DNA of 64,000 bases from SG-bin7 sp964498095 (GTDB lineage: Bacteria > Bdellovibrionota > Bdellovibrionia > Bdellovibrionales > SG-bin7). Of the stretch, positions 9,061-18,173 are shown piece after piece. The notes under the pieces were generated by a model. It had not been told where the DNA came from. It did not search any database and worked only from the letters and a program-made list of their open reading frames with translations. The first letter of the stretch is position 1; each line of letters begins with the position of its first letter. Made by a program: the position numbers and the translations under genes. The stretch is from positions 1 to 64,000 of the forward strand of contig CAZCFY010000017.1 of NCBI GenBank assembly GCA_964498095.1, read 5' to 3'.

Positions 9061-10275
9061 TTAATTAATATCTTTTTCAGAGACGATGGTTTCTAAATAT
9101 TCTTTTACTTTTACGAGCGACGTCACTGATTCCTTGCCGTCAATTAAACGGTGATCGTAACTCAGGGCCACGTACATCATCGGACGCACTTCGATATTCC
9201 AGCCGCCGCCCTCTTTAGCGATCGCAATGGGGCGGAATTCTGTTTTGTGAAGTCCAAGAATAGAACTTTGCGGCGGGTTTAAAATCGGCGTGGACAACAG
9301 TGACCCAAAAATTCCACCGTTAGTCAGCGTTGTCGTACCACCCATCATTTCTTCTATTCCCAATTTTCCAAGCCGCGCTTTGTCGGCCAGACGGGCCACT
9401 TCTTTTTCAATCTGACTGTAAGAAAGGTTTTGCGTGTTGCGAATAACGGGAACGACAAGACCGCGGTCCGTACTTACCGCGATACTTAAATGTACGCTTT
9501 TGTTTAAGACAACTTCCTCGTCTTCGATAAAACCGTTAATTGCCGGAACATGGCCGATGGCGTAACACATCGCCCGCGCAAAGAAAGACATAAAGCCCAG
9601 TTTGATGCCATTTTTACTTTGAAAATCATCTTTAAGTTTTTCACGTAAAGACATCACGCGGGTCATGTCAATTTCATTAAAAGTCGTTAGTGTCGCCGTA
9701 CTTTGCTGAGAGTAAACCAAACGTTCCGCGATTTTTTTCCGGATGACGCTCATGGGCTTACGCTCTTGCTCGCCCACCAAATCAAAGCCAAGACTCGGCC
9801 CTTGAGACGGCATTGGCATTTTTCCTTCGCGAATTGCTTTGCGCTTTCCTGGGCCAAAGCCTTTCATTTCCACTTCCATAAATCCACCGCCGCCAGCTCC
9901 CGCGCTCATGGTTGTCGTTGGTGGTGGGGGCGTTGTGGGTTTTGCTGGAGAAGCCGCCGACGTCGCGGCAGTGGGGGGCGGTGGCGGTTCCGTGCGCGGC
10001 GGCGCCAAGGGCTTACCCGCGCCGGCGGGCTTTGCCGCCGCTGTATCTACCGTTCCGACTACGGCGCCAATGGCAACCGTGTCACCTTGGTTTACTTTTA
10101 GATTTACTTGTCCGCTTTCGGGGGCCACGACTTCGACAGTTGCTTTGTCAGTTTCTATTTCAAAAATAGGATTATTTTTATCAATCCAATCGCCGCTCTT
10201 AACAAACATTTTACCAATATTTGCCTCCACGATGGACTCTCCCACACTGGGAATCACCACGTTAATCATCGCCAT
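9061..10275 (-). CDS. sucB: Dihydrolipoyllysine succinyltransferase (E2o) of 2-oxoglutarate dehydrogenase
   Basis: A 404-residue E2 subunit. Residues 1-77 are the lipoyl domain with the lipoylated lysine in ETDKATVEV (K44). Residues about 78-130 are a Pro/Ala/Thr/Gly linker. The peripheral E3/E1-binding domain is not clearly recognisable; only GFGPGKRKAIREGKM near residue 139 recalls its second half. Residues about 170-404 are the catalytic acyltransferase core with the active-site His in SYDHRLIDG. It transfers succinyl to CoA in the TCA cycle. Lies 1 nt from sucA. Confidence 0.95.
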   Translation of the reverse strand: MAMINVVIPSVGESIVEANIGKMFVKSGDWIDKNNPIFEIETDKATVEVVAPESGQVNLKVNQGDTVAIGAVVGTVDTAAAKPAGAGKPLAPPRTEPPPPPTAATSAASPAKPTTPPPPTTTMSAGAGGGGFMEVEMKGFGPGKRKAIREGKMPMPSQGPSLGFDLVGEQERKPMSVIRKKIAERLVYSQQSTATLTTFNEIDMTRVMSLREKLKDDFQSKNGIKLGFMSFFARAMCYAIGHVPAINGFIEDEEVVLNKSVHLSIAVSTDRGLVVPVIRNTQNLSYSQIEKEVARLADKARLGKLGIEEMMGGTTTLTNGGIFGSLLSTPILNPPQSSILGLHKTEFRPIAIAKEGGGWNIEVRPMMYVALSYDHRLIDGKESVTSLVKVKEYLETIVSEKDIN

Positions 10276-10276
10276 G

Positions 10277-13060
10277 TTAACTCCTAATAATATCGGCCAA
10301 GAAAGCCTCTAATTCTTTTTTATGCCGCGAGCTCGATCCCGTCGCCGGGCTGGCTGCTGTTTTTCTGCCGGCATAGCGCAAATTCATTCCCAGCTCATCG
10401 GTGGCAAGCTTGATAAACGACCAAGCCCCCATGTTTTTTGGCTCTTCTTGAACCCACACCCAATCCTTCGTGGATTTGTATTTTTCTCTTAAATTTTGAA
10501 TTCCCAAATGATCCAGTGGATAAAGTTGTTCGAGGCGTACAATGGCCACAACTTCCGAAAGATTTTTCTCTTGGACCATTTTTTTGATGTCCCAATAAAC
10601 CTTTCCGGTACAAAAAATAACCTGGACGCACTTTTCGGGGCTCACGTCATCAACTAACAGATTTTTAAATCCACCCTTTAAAAATTCCGTACGCGGCGAA
10701 ACCACTTCGGGCATACGCAGCGGACTTTTTGGCGTCATCACGACTAGAGGTTTGCGGAAGGGACGCAATACTTGACGGCGTAACATATGACAGAACTGCG
10801 CGGGTGTTGTCGGATAACAGACTTGCATATTATCCTCTCCCGCCATTTGTAAAAATCTTTCCAACCGCGCACTGGAGTGCTCCGGTCCCTGGCCTTCGTA
10901 GCCATGCGGCAGTAATAATACCAATCCACTCATGCGGCGCCATTTGAGTTCGCTAGAACTTATAAACTGATCCACTATGATTTGCGCGCCATTGGCAAAA
11001 TCTCCAAACTGCGCTTCCCAAATTGTTAGAGCGTTGGGTTCCGCTAAGCTATAGCCGTATTCAAAGCCCATGACGGCATACTCAGAGAGAGGACTATTGA
11101 AAACAAAAAACTTCGCTTTACCGTTTTCAAAATCTTTTAGCGGCATATGCTTTTTTGCCGTCTTGTAATCGGTCATTTCCACGTGGCGATGACTAAAAGT
11201 TCCGCGGCGGCTGTCTTGTCCTGATAGCCGCACGCTATAGCCCTCAAGTAGCAACGCGCCAAAAGCAATTTGTTCGGCAACGGCCCAATCGTAAATAGGT
11301 TCCTTTTTTAAACCTTCAAGACGTGAATCAAGCATTTTGCGGAACTTCGGCAGCGGCTCAAAGTCTTTGGGCACGGTATGAATTGCAGCAATAATCTTAT
11401 CGAGTTTCTCCGCCGCAATCGATGTATCAAAATACTCCGTCATCTCGCCGGGATTTGGCGTGCGCAAAGTGGACCATTTCTTACTCATGGTCTCGTATTT
11501 CTGCTCTTTACCGCTTTCCTTTACGCGTTTTAACTTTTCATCCAGATAACTTTCGTAGTTTGTCTTCCTTTGGGCCACATAATCCGAAGTTAAGTGATTT
11601 CCAGCAACCACTTGCGCGGCATATTGATCCATTGCGGTCTTTTGCTGGCCAATTTTGTCATACATTTGGGGCTGCGTAAATCGCGGCTCATCACCTTCGT
11701 TGTGTCCGTATTTTCGGTAACAGTAAACGTCGACAAAAACATCACGCTTAAACTTGGCACGGAATTCAGTCGCCAGCGATACTACGTGCATTACGGATTC
11801 GACATTATCACCATTGACATGAAATACGGGAGCCTGAATGGCTTTCGCAAAGTCCGTACAATAAATTGTTGAACGAGAATCTTCTGGCAGAGTCGTAAAT
11901 CCAATTTGATTATTAATTACCAAGTGAATTGTTCCATTTGTAGAATAGCCTTCAAGACCCGCAAGATTCATCGTCTCGGTAACAATGCCCTGGCCAACTA
12001 CGGCCGCATCACCGTGAATCAAAATTGGCAGCACTTCGTCCCGCGAAGAATAATTATGATCCTGCTTGGCGCGCGTGACCCCTTCGACAACCGGATCAAC
12101 AGCTTCTAAGTGGCTAGGATTAAAACAAAGACTAAAGTGCACGGGCTTGCCGTCCACGTCGACGTCATTGGAGTAACCCAAGTGATATTTTACGTCGCCG
12201 CTACCGCCGAAATCAGAAGCATAAGGCGAACCATTAAACTCATTAAATATAGTTTCTGGATCTTTTTTTAGTACGTTGACCAAAACATTTAATCGTCCCC
12301 GGTGAGCCATTCCGAGAATAATTTCTTTGACTCCCGCCAAAGCGGCGGTGCGCACTAGGCGTTTTAAAGCAGGTATTGTAGATTCCGCACCCTCTAATGA
12401 AAAACGTTTTTGTCCCGTAAAATTTTTCTGCAAGAAACTTTCAAAAAGTGTCGCGTGAATTAAGTCTTCGAGAACGACTTTTTTCTCGTCCACAGAAAAC
12501 GCTGAACGATTGGCAAGGGGCTCCATGCGGGTCTCTAACCAATTCGTAACTTTCTCGTCAGAAATATGTTTGTATTCAACGCCAATATCCCGGCAATAAA
12601 TTTCGCGCAAACGGATTTCTATTTCAGGAATCGTCGCCATTTGCAGGCCAATTATTTTTCCAGCCTGAAATTTCTGATCTGGCTTTACCCCTTCCAAACC
12701 AAACTTAGAAAGTTTTAAATGTTCAGGAATCTGCGGTTTTTCTGCCGCTAAAGGATTTAAGTGGGCCGCCAGATGCCCGCGCGTACGATAGGCTTCGATC
12801 AAATTTAAAATTCTAATTTCTAAGTCAACACCCGCCGCGGTCGCTACTGCCGCCGTTCCATTTCCATTGGCGTACCCATTTCCGTAGTGAGAAGCGGCAC
12901 TTTCTTGGCCGACTTCCATGCCATCAAAAAAGAGCCGCCAGGTGACCGGCAAGGCTTCGGGGTTTTGATAATAAAGCGCCCTTAGAGTTTCTAAATATTC
13001 GGGAGAAATAAATGACAAATAGGAAATGTTTGCAGCGTCCATATGTTTACTCAAAATCAT
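10277..13060 (-). CDS. sucA: 2-oxoglutarate dehydrogenase E1 component
   Basis: A 927-residue thiamine-diphosphate enzyme of normal E1o length. HRGRLNVL, the ThDP region GDAAVVGQGIVTETMNL, and VINNQIGFTT are clear. The N-terminal SYLSFISPEYLETLRALYYQNP corresponds to the E2-binding start of bacterial E1o. Two ATGs are possible: 13060, or 13042 (MDAANIS), the latter with GAG 8 nt upstream. First gene of the sucA-sucB-lpd operon. The window also carries korAB, a ferredoxin-linked enzyme that may act on the same substrate. Confidence 0.96.
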   Translation of the reverse strand: MILSKHMDAANISYLSFISPEYLETLRALYYQNPEALPVTWRLFFDGMEVGQESAASHYGNGYANGNGTAAVATAAGVDLEIRILNLIEAYRTRGHLAAHLNPLAAEKPQIPEHLKLSKFGLEGVKPDQKFQAGKIIGLQMATIPEIEIRLREIYCRDIGVEYKHISDEKVTNWLETRMEPLANRSAFSVDEKKVVLEDLIHATLFESFLQKNFTGQKRFSLEGAESTIPALKRLVRTAALAGVKEIILGMAHRGRLNVLVNVLKKDPETIFNEFNGSPYASDFGGSGDVKYHLGYSNDVDVDGKPVHFSLCFNPSHLEAVDPVVEGVTRAKQDHNYSSRDEVLPILIHGDAAVVGQGIVTETMNLAGLEGYSTNGTIHLVINNQIGFTTLPEDSRSTIYCTDFAKAIQAPVFHVNGDNVESVMHVVSLATEFRAKFKRDVFVDVYCYRKYGHNEGDEPRFTQPQMYDKIGQQKTAMDQYAAQVVAGNHLTSDYVAQRKTNYESYLDEKLKRVKESGKEQKYETMSKKWSTLRTPNPGEMTEYFDTSIAAEKLDKIIAAIHTVPKDFEPLPKFRKMLDSRLEGLKKEPIYDWAVAEQIAFGALLLEGYSVRLSGQDSRRGTFSHRHVEMTDYKTAKKHMPLKDFENGKAKFFVFNSPLSEYAVMGFEYGYSLAEPNALTIWEAQFGDFANGAQIIVDQFISSSELKWRRMSGLVLLLPHGYEGQGPEHSSARLERFLQMAGEDNMQVCYPTTPAQFCHMLRRQVLRPFRKPLVVMTPKSPLRMPEVVSPRTEFLKGGFKNLLVDDVSPEKCVQVIFCTGKVYWDIKKMVQEKNLSEVVAIVRLEQLYPLDHLGIQNLREKYKSTKDWVWVQEEPKNMGAWSFIKLATDELGMNLRYAGRKTAASPATGSSSRHKKELEAFLADIIRS

Positions 13061-13116
13061 ATCATTTCAGCCTGGTGGCCGACAAAAGCAAATGATTTTG
13101 ATTATATGGGGCAGGG

Positions 13117-13140
13117 CAAAAGGCGAGCCGCAACCCGCCC
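13117..13140 (-). terminator. Rho-independent terminator of the EEP-family gene
   Basis: On the minus strand a GC-rich 6-bp stem (GGCGGG pairing with CTCGCC, one G-T pair) with loop TTGCGG is followed by TTTT. It lies 7 nt past the stop of the gene ending at 13147 and upstream of sucA. Confidence 0.55.
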
Positions 13141-13146
13141 TTATTT

Positions 13147-14271
13147 TTACATCTGGATATTAACTAAGACTGGAAAATGGTCAGAGAAGCCTGCCTCATT
13201 CGGGTCCGTGCTACCAAAGTCATAAGGAATAGGCACATTACGCATAGTTTTGCCATAATGGGGGCTTTTTGGCTTTCGCTCTGTGTAATCATGCACGCCA
13301 AATTTCGGTTTTACGATCGTGAAACTCTCGGGAATCACTTTTAACTCGCCTCTAGATACTAAGTTTTTAGTGACAAGAATTCGGTCCAGGCGTTCCCAGC
13401 GGAATTTAGCAGCATAAAAATATGTGCCTTCAAGCCCACTCTCTTTGCCTTTACTAAGACCCTTGGCATGCTCTTGCGCATCAACCATCGCCTCGGATAG
13501 TACGTCGCTAATGGCATTGGGACTTTCTCTTTCCGTCGTATTAAGATCGCCGATCACCACCGCATAGTAATTCTTCTTCGTATGTTTACGGTGCTGTTGC
13601 TTTAAATCTGCCAATAAAGTTTCGGCGGCCAAAACCCGCGTTTCCTTGGGCTTTTGTTGTGAAGGCCAATGGTTAACATACACACCAAAAACGGCAGACT
13701 CCTTGCCCTTTACACGAAAGTCCACGCGCAAAATGTTGCGTGTGCGTAAACGGCCTTCTTCAGGTTTAAGCACAATTTCTTCATGACCAAGATACGAAAG
13801 TTTCTTTTGATTAAACAATAGCGCCACATCAATGCCGCGGGCATCCGGGCTATCGGTAATTAAGAATTTTTCGTAACCTAAATCGGAAGCCAGATTGCGC
13901 ACAACAATCTCGTTTTCCACTTCTTCTAGACCAACGACGTCAGGCAGATAGCCTTGTGAGGCGATCATGCGTTTTAGTTGGTGAATTTTTAGTTCGGCTT
14001 TATCCTCAGTCCAATCCGTCTTCAGACACATTTCGCGATAGTAGGGTACAGGATTTCCATAGCAGCGCTTTTCTTTTCCCGGAAACCCCAGTGGTAAAAA
14101 CGTATAGTCGTCTTTTCCCTCGTCGTGGTTGAAATCAAATGTATTCTCCGTATTGTAGGCCATGACACTTAAGAGATCGTCACCTAACCCGTGGTAACCG
14201 CCATCAATGGCGAAAACAGTAAAACTAAATTGAAAAACTAAGATGCAGAAGAAGCTTGCGAATCGGTTCAT
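13147..14271 (-). CDS. Secreted endonuclease/exonuclease/phosphatase (EEP) family protein
   Basis: About 374 residues. The ATG at 14271 is preceded by GGGAGG at 7-nt spacing and opens a signal peptide (MNRFASFFCILVFQFSFTVFA). EEP-fold motifs appear in order: NTENTFDF, GLEEVEN (metal-binding Glu), VNHWPSQ, GDLNTT and SDHFPVLV (catalytic His). The family includes DNase I-like nucleases and phosphodiesterases. Export suggests a periplasmic or secreted nuclease or phosphodiesterase; substrate cannot be read from sequence. Confidence 0.85.
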   Translation of the reverse strand: MNRFASFFCILVFQFSFTVFAIDGGYHGLGDDLLSVMAYNTENTFDFNHDEGKDDYTFLPLGFPGKEKRCYGNPVPYYREMCLKTDWTEDKAELKIHQLKRMIASQGYLPDVVGLEEVENEIVVRNLASDLGYEKFLITDSPDARGIDVALLFNQKKLSYLGHEEIVLKPEEGRLRTRNILRVDFRVKGKESAVFGVYVNHWPSQQKPKETRVLAAETLLADLKQQHRKHTKKNYYAVVIGDLNTTERESPNAISDVLSEAMVDAQEHAKGLSKGKESGLEGTYFYAAKFRWERLDRILVTKNLVSRGELKVIPESFTIVKPKFGVHDYTERKPKSPHYGKTMRNVPIPYDFGSTDPNEAGFSDHFPVLVNIQM

Positions 14272-14422
14272 GCGTAAACCTCCCTTTGCTGTTACCAACA
14301 ATTGGAACACAAGACCTTTATCCGGGTAAACACTAATTTTTAGTTTTTTTTGACAATCGATTTTTGTGGTTTTTCTTGCAGCAGTTCTGACACAATTCTA
14401 ATGATTCCAGAATTGACTTCTG

Positions 14423-15799
14423 TTAGCTCTCATTAACCGCACGGACAAGATGTTCAACGACGCCTTTTGCATCACCAAACACCAACGAACAGTTGTCATA
14501 ATAAAACAAATCATTGTCGACGCCGGCATAACCGGGTTTCATCGAACGTTTATTAACGAAAACTTGCTTCGCTTTGTAAGCGTCAAGTATAGGCATTCCA
14601 TAAAGAGGACTTGACTTGTTTGTTTTTGCCGCTGGATTGACGACATCGTTAGCACCTAAAACTAAACACACATCCGTTGACGAAAACTCGCCATTAATTT
14701 CTTCAAGTTCAAAAACACAATCATAGGGTATATCGGATTCCGCTAAAAGGACGTTCATGTGACCAGGCATGCGGCCGGCAACGGGATGAATTGCAAATTT
14801 AACTTCAACGCCTTTATGCATGAGAGCTTCATAAAGTTCTTTAACCGCGTGTTGCGCTTGAGCCACTGCCATTCCATAACCAGGAACAATAATGACTTTC
14901 GACGCATTGGCCATCATAAAAGCGGCATCTTCGGACGCCGATGATTTTACTGATTTACCCGCAGTTGCTGATGTGTCCACCGAACCTTCAGCGCCAAATC
15001 CGCCGAGTATCACACTGATAAACGAGCGGTTCATCGCCTTACACATTATATATGATAAAATTGCGCCGCTACTGCCGACTAACGCCCCCGTTGCGATTAG
15101 CAAATGATTATTGAGAGTAAAGCCCGTAGCGGATGCGGCCCAGCCGGAATAAGAATTTAACATCGATACGACAACCGGCATATCGGCGCCGCCGATAGGT
15201 ATGATCAGTAAAACTCCCAGGAGCAAGGCCAGAACAGTTAAAATTAAAAATGAATTTAAATCATGAAAAATACAAAACTTAACACACAGACCGACGATGC
15301 CTAATCCAAGAATTAAGTTCAAAAGATGCTGGCCCTTAAAAGTAATGGGGTTAGAGCGCATGAGTTCTTGGAGTTTAGCAAATGCAATAAGTGAACCGGT
15401 AAAGGTCAGTGCCCCGATCGCGCTACCCAAAGAAAGTTCAGTGGCAATTACGGCATTCATTTGTTCCGCTTCGTGAGAAAGGAATGTTCCCACGGAAATC
15501 AACACGGCCGATAGTCCCACAAAACTATGTAACAGCGCTACGAGTTGGGGCATGTTCTTCATTTGAATTCGCAACGCTAAGACGGTCCCGATAACAGCAC
15601 CCACGGCCAGTCCGGCCCAAATCCAATTATAAGTTTTCACCTCGGGATGAATTAGCGTCATGCCAACGGCAAGTAACATCCCGATCATCGCCGAATTATT
15701 TCCAAATATAGCGGTTTTCGGCGAACTTAAACCCTTCAGGCCAAAGATAAAAAATATCGTTGCTATTAAATATACGGATGCAAAAACGTCAGCGCTCAT
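14423..15799 (-). CDS. pntB: NAD(P) transhydrogenase subunit beta
   Basis: A 458-residue protein. The first half has about eight hydrophobic helices of the proton channel; the C-terminal domain III binds NADP(H), with VPGYGMAVAQAQHAV, AGRMPGHMNVLLAE and LGANDVVNPAA, all hallmark segments. Uses the proton gradient to make NADPH from NADH. Start overlaps the stop of pntAB by 1 nt (TAATG). Confidence 0.97.
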   Translation of the reverse strand: MSADVFASVYLIATIFFIFGLKGLSSPKTAIFGNNSAMIGMLLAVGMTLIHPEVKTYNWIWAGLAVGAVIGTVLALRIQMKNMPQLVALLHSFVGLSAVLISVGTFLSHEAEQMNAVIATELSLGSAIGALTFTGSLIAFAKLQELMRSNPITFKGQHLLNLILGLGIVGLCVKFCIFHDLNSFLILTVLALLLGVLLIIPIGGADMPVVVSMLNSYSGWAASATGFTLNNHLLIATGALVGSSGAILSYIMCKAMNRSFISVILGGFGAEGSVDTSATAGKSVKSSASEDAAFMMANASKVIIVPGYGMAVAQAQHAVKELYEALMHKGVEVKFAIHPVAGRMPGHMNVLLAESDIPYDCVFELEEINGEFSSTDVCLVLGANDVVNPAAKTNKSSPLYGMPILDAYKAKQVFVNKRSMKPGYAGVDNDLFYYDNCSLVFGDAKGVVEHLVRAVNES

Positions 15800-16080
15800 T
15801 ATTTCTTCTTTTTAAACATGGATAACATTCTTTGCGTTACCACGAAACCACCAAAAATATTAATTGCCGCAAGAGCCACGGCCAAAAAGCCAAGTACGGG
15901 AATCAATCCATCATTCGTATAACCCGCAACGAAAATTCCCCCAACAACGACGATCGCGCTGATCGCATTGGTCACCGCCATTAAAGGCGTGTGGAGAGCC
16001 GGAGTAACACCCCAAATTACATGGTAACCCACAAAACAAGACAATACGAATACATAAATTCCAACCAGCGTCGGTGACAT
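15799..16080 (-). CDS. pntAB: NAD(P) transhydrogenase subunit alpha, membrane part
   Basis: A 93-residue, three-helix membrane subunit (YVFVLSCFVGYHVIW, HTPLMAVTNAISAIVVVGG, LGFLAVALAAINIFGGFVV). It corresponds to the C-terminal membrane portion of E. coli PntA, encoded separately here as in many alphaproteobacteria (three-subunit enzyme). One-nucleotide overlaps with both neighbours show translational coupling. Confidence 0.95.
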   Translation of the reverse strand: MSPTLVGIYVFVLSCFVGYHVIWGVTPALHTPLMAVTNAISAIVVVGGIFVAGYTNDGLIPVLGFLAVALAAINIFGGFVVTQRMLSMFKKKK

Positions 16081-17183
16081 TAGGCTCTTAACTCCCCGTT
16101 ATGCGTAAGACAAGCTCCCGCAAGCAAGTCATCTTTGAAATCCACTTTTAAATCTTTGCCCATTATGGCTAAAAAATTATAAAGATTATTACCGAAAAAC
16201 AAACTCGCGTCCGCCGGCAATAGACTGGGAAAGTTTAAAGTACCAACGACCTTTACGCCGTTGTCAGAGGCAACAACTTTTCCCGCCTGCGTGATTTCAC
16301 AATTTCCGCCGGTGGCCGCCGCTAAATCAATGACTACCGAGCCCCGGCGCATACCCGCGACCGCTTCTTTCGAGATAAGAACTGGCGCTTTGCGGCCCGG
16401 AATTGCCGCCGTACTCACGATGATATCAGCGGTTTTTAATTTTTCCGTCAGCAAACGCTGCTGCTCACGCTTTCCTTCTTCGGAAAGTTCTTTAGCATAG
16501 CCACCCGAACCTGTACCCGATTCCGCCATTTTTAATTCGATGAATTTTGCACCTAACGACTCTATTTGTTCTTTTACTTCCGGCCGCACATCGTAGGCCT
16601 CGACATTGGCCCCCAAACGTTTTGCCGTAGCAATCGCTTGTAATCCAGCGACCCCTGCGCCAAGCACAATTAGGCGCGCGGGCTTTGCCATTCCCGCCGA
16701 GGTCATCATTAATGGTAAAAAGCGGCCGTAATGAGCCGCCGCTTCGATAACCGCGCGGTATCCGGCAATGTTAGCTTGTGAAGACAGGACATCCATGGAT
16801 TGAGCCCGCGAAGTGCGCGGTAATTTCTCCATGGCAAAGACGGTTACTTTTCTTTGTTTTAGCAACTCGAGGACATTTTTATTTTCGTGCGCAAAAATCA
16901 AACTTAAAAGAACTCCGCCGGATTTTAAGCTTTCAGCCTCTTGCAAAGTTGGCGGGTTTATTTTGAAAACAACATCCGAATTTAATACGGCTTGGGCTTC
17001 ACCGATTTGAGCGCCGGCTTTAATATAGTCATCGTCAAAAAATCCAGCGCGTACACCCGCCCCTTTTTCGACCAGGACGGAAAATCCAAGCTTTATAACT
17101 TTTTTAACTACGTCAGGAGTCGCAGAAACGCGATTTTCAAAAAACTGACCATCGCGATTTTCACTTGGAATGCCTAATTGCAT
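16080..17183 (-). CDS. pntAA: NAD(P) transhydrogenase subunit alpha, NAD-binding part
   Basis: A 367-residue soluble domain I subunit, related to alanine dehydrogenase. NAD-binding Rossmann motif GAGVAGLQAIATAKRLGA followed by the acidic residue in AYDVRPEVKEQ; SMDVLSSQANIAGYRAV is also typical. Forms the transhydrogenase with PntAB and PntB. Begins 3 nt after the PilZ gene, so the four genes look like one operon. Confidence 0.96.
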   Translation of the reverse strand: MQLGIPSENRDGQFFENRVSATPDVVKKVIKLGFSVLVEKGAGVRAGFFDDDYIKAGAQIGEAQAVLNSDVVFKINPPTLQEAESLKSGGVLLSLIFAHENKNVLELLKQRKVTVFAMEKLPRTSRAQSMDVLSSQANIAGYRAVIEAAAHYGRFLPLMMTSAGMAKPARLIVLGAGVAGLQAIATAKRLGANVEAYDVRPEVKEQIESLGAKFIELKMAESGTGSGGYAKELSEEGKREQQRLLTEKLKTADIIVSTAAIPGRKAPVLISKEAVAGMRRGSVVIDLAAATGGNCEITQAGKVVASDNGVKVVGTLNFPSLLPADASLFFGNNLYNFLAIMGKDLKVDFKDDLLAGACLTHNGELRA

Positions 17184-17186
17184 CCC

Positions 17187-17498
17187 CTACTTGTCGTATT
17201 TAATTCCTAATTTGACAACATCTTTATCAAGTTCTTTACGCCAAACTATCGTTGCACTTGTTGGGTGCATTTTGCCGACCTGAACAATAAATTTGTCACC
17301 CTCTTTTAAACGGCGGGTGGTTGGGATGCACACGGCACAACCAGTACTTGATTCGTTCAAAATTATGCCCACCGAATCGATAGCAAACTCCGACTCACTT
17401 TCGGCGAAACATAGAACCGCATAATCCCCGATATCGGGAGCGTAACGAATCGCGCGTCTTTGCACATCGCTCGCGCCTTTTACTTTTTTAGCAGCCAT
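17187..17498 (-). CDS. PilZ-domain protein
   Basis: About 103 residues from the ATG at 17498, which has GGAGG 5 nt upstream; a TTG at 17510 would overlap that site. PilZ hallmarks: RRAIRY at residues 14-19 (the RxxxR c-di-GMP contact) and NESSTGC (the D/NxSxxG motif). A single-domain c-di-GMP receptor or relative. It is the first gene of an apparent operon with pntAA-pntAB-pntB, an uncommon partnership. Confidence 0.8.
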   Translation of the reverse strand: MAAKKVKGASDVQRRAIRYAPDIGDYAVLCFAESESEFAIDSVGIILNESSTGCAVCIPTTRRLKEGDKFIVQVGKMHPTSATIVWRKELDKDVVKLGIKYDK

Positions 17499-17636
17499 GG
17501 CGACCTCCAAAGTTCTATTTTAACCCGATTCGCTTTAAGTTGAAAACTTAGACGCCCCTTTAGTCGAGCTGGACGGCGTGTTATAAGGTAGTTGGCTCTT
17601 CCAATACCCCCGGATCTGCGTTAGTTTCCAGCATCA

Positions 17637-18110
17637 ATGAATGAAATTACGATAAAAGCAAAACTCGATGGCGAAATTTTTCCTATTACACTTCAGTGGC
17701 ACGACAAGGGTTTAAGCAAAATTAAACTTGGGACAGAAACTACACTTGCCAAAAAAGTCAGGGTGCCGACAGAAATTGAAAAGCTCGCGGCGGAACTTAA
17801 ACTGTATTTTAGCGGAAAACTTAAGAGTTTTTCCTTTAATTGGTTTGATGAATCTTGTTGTTCGGAGTTTCAGAAAAGGGTTTATACGGCGGCGAGAAAA
17901 ATAGGTTTTGGAAAAACGAAAACCTACGCGGAACTGGCCAGAAAAATAGGTCAACCAAAAGCGTCGCGCGCCGTCGGCACGGCCCTCGGGAAAAATCCGT
18001 GGCCCCTTATAATCCCGTGTCACCGGATTAAAAGTAAGACGTCTTTGGGTGGGTTTTCGGCTCCAGGTGGGATAAAAACGAAACAGTGTCTCTTAACTTT
18101 AGAGAGCTGA
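17637..18110 (+). CDS. ogt: Methylated-DNA--protein-cysteine methyltransferase
   Basis: A 157-residue protein. The alkyl-acceptor Cys lies in IPCHRI, preceded by RAVGTALGKNPWPLI and followed by GGFSAPGGIKTKQCLL, the standard C-terminal ATase domain; the N-terminal half is short, as in Ogt. It repairs O6-alkylguanine by irreversible transfer to itself. The reading frame could be either Ogt or a stand-alone Ada C-domain. Confidence 0.9.
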   Translation: MNEITIKAKLDGEIFPITLQWHDKGLSKIKLGTETTLAKKVRVPTEIEKLAAELKLYFSGKLKSFSFNWFDESCCSEFQKRVYTAARKIGFGKTKTYAELARKIGQPKASRAVGTALGKNPWPLIIPCHRIKSKTSLGGFSAPGGIKTKQCLLTLES

Positions 18111-18122
18111 ATTTTTTATAGA

Positions 18123-18151
18123 TTGACGCTATTTTCGCTGCGCGCTATATT
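18123..18151 (+). promoter_or_regulatory. Sigma-70-type promoter for the lipoprotein gene at 18174
   Basis: TTGACG at 18123-18128 and TATATT at 18146-18151 with a 17-nt spacer, one mismatch each to consensus. The start codon is 22 nt past the -10 element, so the predicted leader is short, with a GGGGGA ribosome binding site in it. Confidence 0.65.
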
Positions 18152-18173
18152 GACCTTAAATTTGGGGGAAAAA

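Noticed and set aside
9703..10312. Long plus-strand frames opposite sucB
   Set aside because: They lie antisense to the Pro/Ala/Gly linker of sucB, whose GC-rich codons remove stops by chance.
13052..13100. 8-bp inverted repeat near the sucA start as an operator
   Set aside because: AAAATCAT/ATGATTTT arms are AT-rich and separated by about 30 nt, and match by chance is easy; no second site was seen.
14349..14371. TTGACA-like promoter on the plus strand between the EEP gene and pntB
   Set aside because: No fitting -10 element 17 nt on and both flanking genes are on the minus strand.
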